The notes: a model not told the origin generated them from the letters alone. Numbered from the stretch's first letter, positions 1 to 6,686 are shown. The stretch is DNA of 8,225 bases from 73-13 sp035556395 (GCA_035556395.1 DATMFB010000263.1:1-8225), one strand, 5' to 3'. Made by a program: numbers and translations.

Positions 1-1281
1 CGGCTCGACCTCGCGAGCGTCTTCCTCTACGCGGGCTCGATCGCGCCCGGCTGGGTGCGCCTGTCCGACGGCACGGAGAAGGACATCACGATCATCGACT
101 CCTTCGAGGCGGTCGGTGCGGTGAACGCCGGCAAGATGAGCCTCGAGGACGCGAAGCGCATCGAGTGCGCGTTCGCTCCGGGCGAGGGCGCCTGCGGCGG
201 CATGTACACGGCGAACACGATGGCCTCGGTCGCCGAGGCCCTCGGCCTGTCGCTGCCCGGCTCGGCGAGCCCCGCGGCGGCCGATCGACGCCGCGACTAC
301 TTCGCGCACCGCTCCGGCGAGGCGGTCGTCGGGATGCTCGAGCGCGGTCACACCGCGCGCGACATCCTCACCAAGGAGGCGTTCGAGAACGCGATCGCCG
401 TCGGCATGGCGCTCGGCGGGTCGACGAACATCGTCCTCCACCTCCTCGCGATCGCGAACGAGGCGGAGGTGCCGCTGAGCCTGGAGGACTTCAACCGGAT
501 CGGCGCGAAGGTCCCGCACATCGGCGACCTCAAGCCCTTCGGCCAGTACGTCATGAACGACGTCGACCGCCGGGGCGGCATCCCCGTCCTCATGAACGCG
601 CTGCTCGAGGCGGGCCTCCTGCACGGCGACGCGCTCACCGTGACGGGCAAGACCGTCGCGGAGAACCTCGCGGAGCTGCGACCCGAGCCGCTCGACGGCA
701 AGGTCCTGCACCGGCTCGACGACCCCATCCATGCGACCGGCGGCCTGACGATCCTCTCCGGCACGATGGCGCCGGAGGGCGCGGTCGTGAAGACGGCCGG
801 CTTCGATGCCGAGATCTTCGAGGGCCCCGCGCGGGTCTTCGAGCGCGAGCGCGCGGCGCTCGACGCGCTCGCGGCCGGCGAGATCGCGGCCGGCTCCGTC
901 GTCGTCATCCGCTACGAGGGCCCGAAGGGCGGCCCCGGCATGCGCGAGATGCTCGCGATCACCGCGGCGATCAAGGGCGCCGGGCTCGGCAAGGACGTCC
1001 TGCTCATCACCGACGGACGCTTCTCGGGCGGCACGACGGGGCTCTGCATCGGGCACGTCGCCCCGGAGGCGGTCGATGGCGGGCCCATCGCGTTCCTGCG
1101 GGACGGCGATCGCATCCGCGTCGACATCCCGAACCGCTCGCTCGACCTGCTCGTCGATGCCGACGAGCTCGCGTCCCGGGCCGTCGGCTGGGAGCCGCTG
1201 CCGCCGCGCTACACCCGCGGCGTCCTCGCGAAGTACGCCAAGCTCGTGAGCTCCGCGGCGAACGGCGCCGTCACGGGCTGA
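1..1281 (+). CDS. ilvD: Dihydroxy-acid dehydratase, 5'-truncated by window edge
   Basis: This enzyme dehydrates 2,3-dihydroxy-isovalerate and 2,3-dihydroxy-3-methylvalerate to the 2-oxo acid precursors of valine, leucine and isoleucine, in the cytoplasm. The frame is open from base 1 and gives 426 residues. Members of this family usually have about 560-615, so roughly 140 N-terminal residues, with the first iron-sulfur cysteines and the CDK signature, lie outside the window. The GTG at 55 is an internal valine, not a start. Visible landmarks, numbered in the fragment, are the cluster-ligand motif ACGGMYTANTM (Cys65), GGSTN (139-143), the YEGPKGGPGM block near 305, and TDGRFSGG (337-344). The last is the second IlvD/Edd signature, and its serine is the proposed catalytic base. 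The edd family (6-phosphogluconate dehydratase) is related, but the ilv neighbours and the sequence blocks favour IlvD. A 260-base gap with its own signals separates it from ilvB, so it may be a separate transcript. Confidence 0.96.
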   Translation, partial: RLDLASVFLYAGSIAPGWVRLSDGTEKDITIIDSFEAVGAVNAGKMSLEDAKRIECAFAPGEGACGGMYTANTMASVAEALGLSLPGSASPAAADRRRDYFAHRSGEAVVGMLERGHTARDILTKEAFENAIAVGMALGGSTNIVLHLLAIANEAEVPLSLEDFNRIGAKVPHIGDLKPFGQYVMNDVDRRGGIPVLMNALLEAGLLHGDALTVTGKTVAENLAELRPEPLDGKVLHRLDDPIHATGGLTILSGTMAPEGAVVKTAGFDAEIFEGPARVFERERAALDALAAGEIAAGSVVVIRYEGPKGGPGMREMLAITAAIKGAGLGKDVLLITDGRFSGGTTGLCIGHVAPEAVDGGPIAFLRDGDRIRVDIPNRSLDLLVDADELASRAVGWEPLPPRYTRGVLAKYAKLVSSAANGAVTG

Positions 1282-1301
1282 TCCACCCCGTCGCTGCCCT
1301 G

Positions 1302-1330
1302 GGTTTGCGCCGCTGTCGGCCGTTCAAACC
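1302..1330 (+). terminator. Stem-loop downstream of ilvD, possible terminator
   Basis: GGTTTG (1302-1307) pairs perfectly with CAAACC (1325-1330). Inside the loop GCCG (1309-1312) pairs with CGGC (1317-1320) around a CTGT tetraloop. It starts 20 bases after the ilvD stop codon. No T-run follows, which is common for actinobacterial terminators but leaves the call uncertain. A second pairing, GTCGGCC (1315-1321) with GGCCGAC (1349-1355), would compete with it. Confidence 0.4.
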
Positions 1331-1333
1331 GCG

Positions 1334-1345
1334 TGCACGGGTGCA
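1334..1345. promoter_or_regulatory. Inverted repeat TGCAC-GG-GTGCA, possible operator
   Basis: A perfect 5-bp inverted repeat with a 2-base centre lies in the ilvD-ilvB gap, about 35 bases upstream of the best -10-like hexamer. The size and symmetry would suit a dimeric regulator. It could also be a small hairpin or chance; I do not recognise it as the site of a known regulator. Confidence 0.25.
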
Positions 1346-1380
1346 AAGGGCCGACCGGAAAGAACGCGACCGGCATGCAG

Positions 1381-1386
1381 TAGGCT
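1381..1386 (+). promoter_or_regulatory. Candidate -10 element of the ilvB promoter
   Basis: TAGGCT fits the actinobacterial TANNNT -10 pattern. Seventeen bases upstream the hexamer is GAAAGA (1358-1363), a poor -35. Transcription would start near 1393-1396 and give a leader of about 148 bases before ilvB. This is the best match in the gap but is weak evidence on its own. Confidence 0.3.
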
Positions 1387-1407
1387 GATCTCTCGATAGA
1401 CACCCGG

Positions 1408-1551
1408 GTGGCACAACCAGTCCTGGGGGGACGTTCCCAGCCGCAAGCTGCAGGACGCATTCTCATCGGGCCTGAGGCGCCATTCGTCGTCCGCAGCGTC
1501 CGATCCCCCTCAATCGCTGTGCAAGCCATAGGAATGTCCGCATGTCGCTGA
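1408..1551 (+). CDS. Doubtful 47-codon leader reading frame overlapping the ilvB start
   Basis: A GTG-started frame runs through the whole ilvB leader and ends with TGA at 1549-1551, ten bases inside ilvB. It contains clusters of branched-chain codons (RILI at residues 17-20, FVVRSV at 26-31, SIAVQAI at 35-41), which is what a regulatory leader peptide for an ilv operon would carry. Leader-peptide attenuation ahead of ilvB is known or predicted in several actinobacteria. Against it: no clear ribosome binding site precedes GTG 1408, and only about 57% of third positions are G or C (my count, 27 of 47), far below the neighbouring genes. Its Ile/Leu/Val share (11 residues) is not extreme. In such GC-rich DNA an open frame of this size can be chance. 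An alternative in-frame GTG lies at 1519. Confidence 0.25.
   Translation: MAQPVLGGRSQPQAAGRILIGPEAPFVVRSVRSPSIAVQAIGMSACR
1423..1521 (+). promoter_or_regulatory. ilvB leader RNA with mutually exclusive hairpins
   Basis: Three pairings can be drawn by eye. Hairpin A is 1423-1429 with 1434-1440 (CTGGGGG/TTCCCAG, including two G-U pairs, loop GACG). Pairing B is GGACGC 1453-1458 with GCGTCC 1496-1501. Hairpin C is 1492-1498 with 1515-1521 (7 pairs, one G-U) and ends 8 bases before the ilvB Shine-Dalgarno. B and C share bases 1496-1498 and cannot coexist. GGACG also occurs inside hairpin A and CGTCC also at 1488-1492, which gives further alternatives. This layout resembles an attenuator. There is no T-run after hairpin C, so if real it may act on translation or through Rho. 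No energies were calculated. Confidence 0.35.
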
Positions 1552-3347
1552 CCGAATCGACCCCGACGCCGTCTCCGGCGTCCAAGCAACCCACGAGCGC
1601 CCCGGAGCTGCTGACCGGGTCCGGCGCGATCCTGAAGAGCCTCGAGATGCTCGGCATCAAGGACGCGTTCGGCCTCCCGGGCGGCGCCATCATGCCGTTC
1701 TACGACGAGCTCATGGCCTCGACGGGCGTCCGCCACATCCTCGTCCGGCACGAGCAGGGCGCCGGCCACGCGGCCGAGGGCTACGCGGCCGCATCCGGCG
1801 GCATCGGCGTCGCGATCGCGACGAGCGGCCCCGGCGCGACGAATCTCGTCACCGCGATCGCGGACGCGTACATGGACTCCGTTCCGATGCTCGCGATCAC
1901 CGGTCAGGTGTTCTCGACCGTGATGGGCACGGACGCGTTCCAGGAGGTCGACATCGTCGGCATCACGATGCCGATCGTCAAGCACTCGTTCCTCGTCAAG
2001 GACCCGGCCGAGATCCCCGCGACGATCGCCGCGGCCGTGCACATCGCGACGACCGGCCGCCCCGGCCCGGTGCTCGTCGACGTGACGAAGGACGCGCAGC
2101 AGAACACCGCGCCGTTCATCTGGCCGCCGAAGGTCGACCTGCCCGGGTACCGGCCGGTCACCAAGGCGCACGGCAAGCAGGTCGTCGCGGCGGCGCAGCT
2201 CATCGCCGAGGCGAAGCGCCCCATCCTCTACGTCGGCGGCGGCGTCATTCGAGCCCAGGCGTCCGAGGAGCTCGCGGAGTTCGCCGAGCTCGTCGGCGCG
2301 CCCGTCGTCACGACGCTCATGGCGCGCGGCGCGTTCCCCGACTCCTCGCCGCTGCACCTCGGCATGCCCGGCATGCACGGATCGGTGCCCGCGGTCCTCG
2401 CGTTCCAGGAGAGCGACCTCATCATCGCCCTCGGTGCGCGATTCGACGACCGCGTGACCGGCAAGACGAGCGAGTTCGCGCCGAACGCGCAGGTCATCCA
2501 CGTCGACATCGACCCCGCCGAGATCGGCAAGATCCGCGAGGCGCAGGTGCCGATCGTCGGGGACGTCAAGGACGTGCTCGTCGACCTGTCGGTCGCCTAC
2601 CGCGACGCGATCGGCGCGCACGCGGCCGACTACACGGCGTGGTGGGAGCGGCTGCACGCGCTCCAGGAGACCTACCCGCTCGGCTGGGACGAACCGACCG
2701 ACGGGCACCTCTCGCCGCAGCGGATCATCCAGCGCATCGGCGAGCTCACGGGCCCGGAGGCGGTCTACGCCGCGGGCGTCGGCCAGCACCAGATGTGGGC
2801 GGCGCAGTTCATCAAGTACGAGCGACCGAACGCGTGGCTCAACTCCGGCGGCGCCGGCACGATGGGCTACGCGGTCCCTGCGGCGATGGGCGCCAAGGTC
2901 GCCGAGCCCGATCGCGTCGTCTGGGCGATCGACGGAGACGGCTGCTTCCAGATGACCAATCAGGAGCTCGCGACCTGCACGATCAACGACATCCCGATCA
3001 AGGTCGCGATCATCAACAACTCGTCGCTCGGCATGGTCCGGCAGTGGCAGACGCTCTTCTACGACGGCCGCCACTCCTTCACCGACCTCGAGACCGGCGG
3101 CGGCACGCGGATGATCCCCGACTTCGTCAAGCTCGCGGACGCGTACGGCGCGCTCGCGATCCGGGTGACGAAGGAGGAGGAGATCGACCCCGCCATCAAG
3201 CTCGCGCTCGAGACGAACGACCGGCCCGTCGTCATCGACTTCGTCGTGAGCCGGGACGCGATGGTCTGGCCGATGGTCCCGCAGGGCGTCGGCAACTCGA
3301 ACGTCCAGTACGCCAGAGAGCACGCACCGCATTGGGAAGAGGACTGA
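1542..3347 (+). CDS. ilvB: Acetohydroxyacid (acetolactate) synthase, catalytic large subunit
   Basis: The ThDP- and FAD-dependent enzyme condenses two pyruvates to 2-acetolactate, or pyruvate with 2-oxobutyrate to 2-aceto-2-hydroxybutyrate, the first common step of branched-chain amino acid synthesis. The protein has 601 residues, a normal length. The N-terminal pyrimidine-binding domain shows FGLPGGA (43-49) and RHEQGAGHAAEGYA, whose Glu71 is the ThDP-activating glutamate. The block GTDAFQEVD (129-137) follows. The central FAD-binding domain has ALGARFDDRVTG (297-307). The C-terminal domain carries the ThDP/Mg motif GDG (465-467) through NN (492-493), then MVRQWQ with Trp502, equivalent to the plant herbicide-site tryptophan. 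The first 22 residues are Ser/Thr/Pro-rich and variable. AGGAA at 1530-1534 lies 7 bases before ATG 1542 and supports this start. The frame stops one base before ilvN, so the two subunits are co-translated. Confidence 0.98.
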   Translation: MSLTESTPTPSPASKQPTSAPELLTGSGAILKSLEMLGIKDAFGLPGGAIMPFYDELMASTGVRHILVRHEQGAGHAAEGYAAASGGIGVAIATSGPGATNLVTAIADAYMDSVPMLAITGQVFSTVMGTDAFQEVDIVGITMPIVKHSFLVKDPAEIPATIAAAVHIATTGRPGPVLVDVTKDAQQNTAPFIWPPKVDLPGYRPVTKAHGKQVVAAAQLIAEAKRPILYVGGGVIRAQASEELAEFAELVGAPVVTTLMARGAFPDSSPLHLGMPGMHGSVPAVLAFQESDLIIALGARFDDRVTGKTSEFAPNAQVIHVDIDPAEIGKIREAQVPIVGDVKDVLVDLSVAYRDAIGAHAADYTAWWERLHALQETYPLGWDEPTDGHLSPQRIIQRIGELTGPEAVYAAGVGQHQMWAAQFIKYERPNAWLNSGGAGTMGYAVPAAMGAKVAEPDRVVWAIDGDGCFQMTNQELATCTINDIPIKVAIINNSSLGMVRQWQTLFYDGRHSFTDLETGGGTRMIPDFVKLADAYGALAIRVTKEEEIDPAIKLALETNDRPVVIDFVVSRDAMVWPMVPQGVGNSNVQYAREHAPHWEED

Positions 3348-3348
3348 G

Positions 3349-3855
3349 ATGAGCCACGTACTCTCGCTCCTCGTCGAGAACAAGCCCGGTCTGCTGACGC
3401 GCGTCGCCGGCCTCTTCGCCCGCCGCGGGTTCAACATCGAGTCGCTCGCCGTCGGCGTGACCGAGATCGAGGGCCTCTCCCGGATCACCGTCGTCGTCGA
3501 CGTCGAGCGCACGCCGCTCGAGCAGGTAACGAAGCAGCTGAACAAGCTCGTGAACGTCATCAAGGTCGTCGAGCTCGACGCCGGCGCCTCCGTCATCCGC
3601 GAGCACCTGCTCGTCAAGGTGCGCACCGATGCGACGACGCGCTCCCAGGTGCTCGAGGCCGCGGCGCTCTTCCGCGCGAATGTCGTCGACGTGACGAGCG
3701 ACGCGCTCGTGATCGAGGTCACGGGCGACAGCGGGAAGGTGCAGGCCCTCCTGCGCCTGCTCGAGCCCTACGGCATCAAGGAGATCGCCCAGTCGGGCGC
3801 GCTCGCGATCGGCCGCGGCGGCAAGTCCATCACCGAACGAGTCTTCAAGAACTGA
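3349..3855 (+). CDS. ilvN: Acetohydroxyacid synthase, regulatory small subunit
   Basis: This subunit binds and activates IlvB and makes it sensitive to feedback by valine. It has 168 residues, typical for the short bacterial form. An ACT domain fills about residues 3-75 (VLSLLVENKPGLLTRVAGLF and the NIESLAVG block), followed by the C-terminal small-subunit domain to about 160. Asn11, Gly14 and Asn29 line up without gaps with the E. coli IlvH residues of the same numbers that are needed for valine binding, so feedback inhibition is expected. Start and stop overlap closely with ilvB (TGA, one base, ATG), and AAGAGGA at 3337-3343 inside the ilvB end serves as ribosome binding site with 5 bases of spacing. 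In the E. coli system the short form is named ilvN or ilvH; the role is the same. Confidence 0.97.
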   Translation: MSHVLSLLVENKPGLLTRVAGLFARRGFNIESLAVGVTEIEGLSRITVVVDVERTPLEQVTKQLNKLVNVIKVVELDAGASVIREHLLVKVRTDATTRSQVLEAAALFRANVVDVTSDALVIEVTGDSGKVQALLRLLEPYGIKEIAQSGALAIGRGGKSITERVFKN

Positions 3856-3864
3856 CCAAACACC

Positions 3865-3900
3865 GGTCCCTGAGCGAGCCACAGGCGAGTCGAAGGGCCC
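3865..3900. repeat. REP-like imperfect palindrome between ilvN and ilvC
   Basis: The arms GGTCCCT (3865-3871) and AGGGCCC (3894-3900) pair at six of seven positions, and an inner GCC/GGC (3878-3880 with 3884-3886) closes an ACA loop. The pattern GGTCCCTGAGCGAG...GAGTCGAAGGGCC looks like a palindrome that I associate with many scattered intergenic copies in Microbacteriaceae; that link is recalled, not searched. It sits 10 bases after the ilvN stop and ends 22 bases before ilvC. In the transcript it would fold and could protect upstream mRNA or reduce read-through. Confidence 0.6.
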
Positions 3901-3922
3901 CCACCGAGTAAGGAAATGAACA

Positions 3923-4948
3923 TTGGCTGAGATCGTCTACGACAAGGACGCCGACCTCTCGATCGTGCAGGGCAAGAAGGTCGCCGTCATCGGCTACGGC
4001 TCGCAGGGTCACGCGCACGCGCAGAACCTCCGCGATTCGGGCGTCGAGGTGCGCATCGGCCTCAAGCCCGACAGCAAGTCGATCGCGAAGGCGCTCGAGG
4101 CGGGCTTCGAGGTCCTCTCGACCGCCGAGGCGGCGAAGTGGGCCGACGTCGTCGTGATCCTCGCCCCCGACCAGTCGCAGCGCGGCCTCTACGCCGCCGA
4201 CGTCAAGGACAACCTCGAGCCCGGCAACGCGCTCCTCTTCGGTCACGGCTTCAACGTCCGCTTCGGCTACATCGAGGTCCCGGCCGGTGTCGACGTCATC
4301 CTCGTCGCCCCGAAGGCCCCGGGCCACACCGTGCGCCGCGAGTTCGTCGCGGGCCGCGGCATCCCGGACATCGTCGCCGTCGAGCAGGACGCGACCGGCT
4401 CGGCCTGGGACCTCGCGTTCTCGTATGCGAAGGCGATCGGCGGCACCCGCGCGGGCGTCATCAAGACGACCTTCACCGAGGAGACCGAGACCGACCTGTT
4501 CGGCGAGCAGTCGGTGCTCTGCGGCTCGCTCGAGCAGCTCATCAAGTACGGCTTCGAGACGCTGACCGAGGCCGGCTACCAGCCCGAGGTCGCCTACTTC
4601 GAGGTGCTGCACGAGCTGAAGCTCATCGTCGACCTCATCAACGAGGGCGGCATCGCGAAGATGAACTGGTCGATCTCCGACACCGCCGAGTACGGCGGCT
4701 ACGTCTCGGGCCCGCGCATCATCGACGCGAGCGTCAAGGCGCGCATGAAGGACGTGCTCACGGACATCCAGTCCGGTGCGTTCGCGGCACGCTTCATCGC
4801 CGACCAGGACGGCGGTGCCCCGGAGTTCAAGGCGCTGCGCACCGAGAACGAGGCGCACCCGATCGAGTCGACGGGCCGCGAGCTGCGCGCCCTCTTCGCC
4901 TGGAAGCAGCAGGACACGGACTACGTGGACGGCTCGGCCGCACGCTGA
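3923..4948 (+). CDS. ilvC: Ketol-acid reductoisomerase, class I, NADPH-type
   Basis: The enzyme isomerises and reduces 2-acetolactate or 2-aceto-2-hydroxybutyrate to the dihydroxy acids used by IlvD, with Mg2+ and NAD(P)H. It has 341 residues, the usual class I length. The N-terminal Rossmann domain has GYGSQG (24-29), and serines 51 and 53 in the loop after the second strand suggest NADPH. Catalytic residues visible are His108, Lys131, and the metal ligands Asp191, Glu195, Glu227 and Glu231, plus Ser252. The all-alpha C-terminal domain is complete. The start must be TTG 3923: a TGA at 3917-3919 lies in frame two codons upstream, and AAGGAA (3910-3915) is 7 bases before the TTG. The resulting N-terminus, MAEIVYDKDADL, is typical of the family. 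It follows ilvN by 67 bases, likely in the same operon, and is followed by a strong hairpin. Confidence 0.98.
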   Translation: MAEIVYDKDADLSIVQGKKVAVIGYGSQGHAHAQNLRDSGVEVRIGLKPDSKSIAKALEAGFEVLSTAEAAKWADVVVILAPDQSQRGLYAADVKDNLEPGNALLFGHGFNVRFGYIEVPAGVDVILVAPKAPGHTVRREFVAGRGIPDIVAVEQDATGSAWDLAFSYAKAIGGTRAGVIKTTFTEETETDLFGEQSVLCGSLEQLIKYGFETLTEAGYQPEVAYFEVLHELKLIVDLINEGGIAKMNWSISDTAEYGGYVSGPRIIDASVKARMKDVLTDIQSGAFAARFIADQDGGAPEFKALRTENEAHPIESTGRELRALFAWKQQDTDYVDGSAAR

Positions 4949-4956
4949 TGCGTCAC

Positions 4957-4987
4957 GGAGGCGGCGCCGCGTCCGGGCGCCGCCTCC
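4957..4987 (+). terminator. Terminator hairpin after ilvC
   Basis: A perfect 12-bp stem, GGAGGCGGCGCC (4957-4968) with GGCGCCGCCTCC (4976-4987), closes a 7-base loop and begins 9 bases after the ilvC stop. It is almost all G-C. No T-run follows, as is common for terminators in GC-rich actinobacteria. It marks the probable end of the ilvBNC transcript, although partial read-through into serA is possible. Confidence 0.8.
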
Positions 4988-4995
4988 GACCCGAG

Positions 4996-5001
4996 TACGC
5001 T
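4996..5001 (+). promoter_or_regulatory. Candidate -10 element of the serA promoter
   Basis: TACGCT matches TANNNT and would place the start near 5008-5010, about 30 bases before serA. No recognisable -35 is seen: at 17-base spacing the hexamer falls inside the ilvC terminator (CCGGGC, 4973-4978). The serA promoter must lie in this short gap if serA has its own transcript. Confidence 0.3.
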
Positions 5002-5039
5002 TGTCGGGCACCGTTCGCCCTAGGCAAGGACTCCAGCCG

Positions 5040-6635
5040 TTGACGAAGCCCGTCGTCCTGATCGCAGAAGAACTCTCTCCCGCCACGGTCGAGGCCCTCG
5101 GCCCTGACTTCGACATCCGCAGCGTCGACGGGACCGATCGTCCCGCCCTGCTCGCTGCCCTCGCCGATGCGAGCGCCGTCCTCATCCGCTCCGCGACGAA
5201 GATGGACGCCGAGGCGATCGCCGCGGGCAAGGCCCTCAAGGTCATCGCCCGCGCGGGCGTCGGCCTCGACAACGTCGACATCAAGTCGGCGACGTCGGCC
5301 GGCGTCATGGTCGTGAACGCGCCGACCTCGAACATCATCTCGGCGGCCGAGCTCACCGTCGGCCACATCCTCAGCCTCGCCCGGCACATCCCCGCCGCGC
5401 ACGGCTCGCTCTCACAGGGGCAGTGGAAGCGCTCGAAGTACACGGGCACCGAGCTCTACGAGAAGACCGTCGGGATCATCGGCCTCGGCCGGATCGGCGC
5501 GCTGATCGCCGCCCGCCTCCAGGCCTTCGGCGTCGAGATCATCGCCTACGACCCCTACGTCACCGCGGCGCGCGCGCAGCAGCTCGGCGCCCGTCTCGTG
5601 ACGCTCGACGAGCTCCTCGCCGCGAGCGACTTCATCACGATCCACATGCCGAAGACGCCGGAGACGACCGGCATGATCAGCACCGAGCAGCTGAAGGCGA
5701 TGAAGAAGACGGCGTTCGTCGTCAACGTCGCCCGCGGTGGGCTGATCGATGAGAACGCGCTCGCGGAGGCGCTCACGGCCGGCGAGATCGCGGGAGCGGG
5801 TCTCGACGTCTTCGTGAGCGAGCCGCCGGCGGCGGACTCGCCGCTGCTCAGCGCGCCGAACGTCGTTCTCACCCCGCACCTCGGCGCCTCGACGGACGAG
5901 GCGCAGGAGAAGGCCGGGGTCGCGGTCGCGAAGAGCGTCAAGCTCGCGCTCGAGGGCGACCTGGTGCCGGACGCCGTCAACGTCGCGGGCGGCGTCATCG
6001 ACCCGTTCGTGCGCCCCGGCATCGCGCTGGTGGAGAAGCTCGGCCAGATCCTGTCGGGCCTCGCCCCCGCCGCGCTCACGCGGCTCGACGTCGATGTCCG
6101 CGGCGAGCTCGCCGAGTACGACGTCAGCGTCTACCGACTCGCGGCGCTCAAGGGCTTCTTCGTCCCGATCTCCAGCGAGAACGTCTCCTACGTCAACGCG
6201 CCGCTGCTCGCCGAGCAGCGCGGCATCGAGACCTCCCTCACGACCGCGTCGGAGTCGAAGGACTACCGCAACACGACGACGCTCACGGGCGTCCTCGCCG
6301 ATGGGCGCACCGTCAAGGTCGCGGGCACGCTCTCCGGCACGAAGATGGTCGAAAAGATCATCGGCATCGACGGCTACGAGATCGAGGTCCCGATCAAGCG
6401 TCACCACATCCTCATGGACTACCTCGACCGGCCCGGCATCATCGGCGTCTACGGCCGCGAGCTCGGTGCCGTCGAGATCAACATCGACGCGATGCAGGTC
6501 GCCGTGGACGAGTCCACCGGGAGGGCGCTGTCGATCCTGACCGTGAGCGACAAGGTGCCGGACGACGCGCTCGCGCGCATCCAGGTGGAGATCAACGCGG
6601 ATCGGCTCGTCGAGATCAACCTCGTCGAGGAGTAG
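5040..6635 (+). CDS. serA: D-3-phosphoglycerate dehydrogenase, long ASB/ACT type
   Basis: It oxidises 3-phosphoglycerate to 3-phosphohydroxypyruvate with NAD+, the first step of serine synthesis. The protein has 531 residues, close to the M. tuberculosis enzyme. The substrate-binding part carries RAGVGLDNVD (71-80). The Rossmann motif is GLGRIG (148-153) with Asp171 for the NAD ribose. The catalytic set is Arg232, Glu261 and His280. The intervening ASB domain spans about 320-450 and the ACT domain about 455-531. Tyr461, Asp463 and Asn481 fall at the positions linked to serine binding in the mycobacterial enzyme, so serine feedback is likely. I chose TTG 5040 because AAGGA (5026-5030) lies 9 bases upstream and the product starts MTKPVVLIAEEL as in relatives. 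Earlier in-frame codons run into ilvC and its terminator and are not credible starts. Confidence 0.97.
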   Translation: MTKPVVLIAEELSPATVEALGPDFDIRSVDGTDRPALLAALADASAVLIRSATKMDAEAIAAGKALKVIARAGVGLDNVDIKSATSAGVMVVNAPTSNIISAAELTVGHILSLARHIPAAHGSLSQGQWKRSKYTGTELYEKTVGIIGLGRIGALIAARLQAFGVEIIAYDPYVTAARAQQLGARLVTLDELLAASDFITIHMPKTPETTGMISTEQLKAMKKTAFVVNVARGGLIDENALAEALTAGEIAGAGLDVFVSEPPAADSPLLSAPNVVLTPHLGASTDEAQEKAGVAVAKSVKLALEGDLVPDAVNVAGGVIDPFVRPGIALVEKLGQILSGLAPAALTRLDVDVRGELAEYDVSVYRLAALKGFFVPISSENVSYVNAPLLAEQRGIETSLTTASESKDYRNTTTLTGVLADGRTVKVAGTLSGTKMVEKIIGIDGYEIEVPIKRHHILMDYLDRPGIIGVYGRELGAVEINIDAMQVAVDESTGRALSILTVSDKVPDDALARIQVEINADRLVEINLVEE

Positions 6636-6640
6636 CTCAC

Positions 6641-6656
6641 CCCCCCCGAAGGGGGG
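6641..6656 (+). terminator. Hairpin after serA, probable terminator
   Basis: CCCCCC (6641-6646) pairs with GGGGGG (6651-6656) around CGAA, or shifted by one base with a GAA triloop. It begins 5 bases after the serA stop codon. Eight C in a row (6640-6647) precede the loop. No T-run follows. TCACCC just before it (6637-6642) can also pair with GGGTGA at 6667-6672, which would make a longer structure. Confidence 0.6.
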
Positions 6657-6664
6657 CCACGCAT

Positions 6665-6686
6665 GCGGGTGACAGACTCACCCCGC
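6665..6686 (+). other. Second hairpin in the serA 3' region
   Basis: GGGTGA (6667-6672) and TCACCC (6678-6683) pair perfectly around CAGAC. Two more G-C pairs (6665-6666 with 6685-6686) are possible if C6684 is bulged. It overlaps the -35 of the promoter proposed for the next gene, so it may be a backup terminator, a DNA-level operator or both. Confidence 0.45.

Noticed and set aside
1404..1440. GGGTGGCAC followed by ACGTTCCC, resembling the T-box antiterminator motif, ahead of ilvB
   Set aside because: Only a short part matches. I see no Stem I with a specifier loop in the available upstream bases, and the rest of the T-box consensus is absent.
1209..3722. An 837-codon open frame on the - strand opposite ilvB and ilvN
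   Set aside because: It lies antisense to two certain genes and its product is an Arg/Asp/Val/Leu-rich low-complexity sequence. It is the expected mirror of a strand with G/C third positions.
4776..5039. Upstream extension of the serA frame into ilvC
   Set aside because: The extension is Arg/Ser-rich, overlaps the end of ilvC and the terminator hairpin, and the family N-terminus fits the TTG at 5040.
3845..5449. Long - strand frame opposite ilvC and serA
   Set aside because: It is antisense to well-supported genes, has no recognisable motif and biased composition, and crosses the terminator between them.
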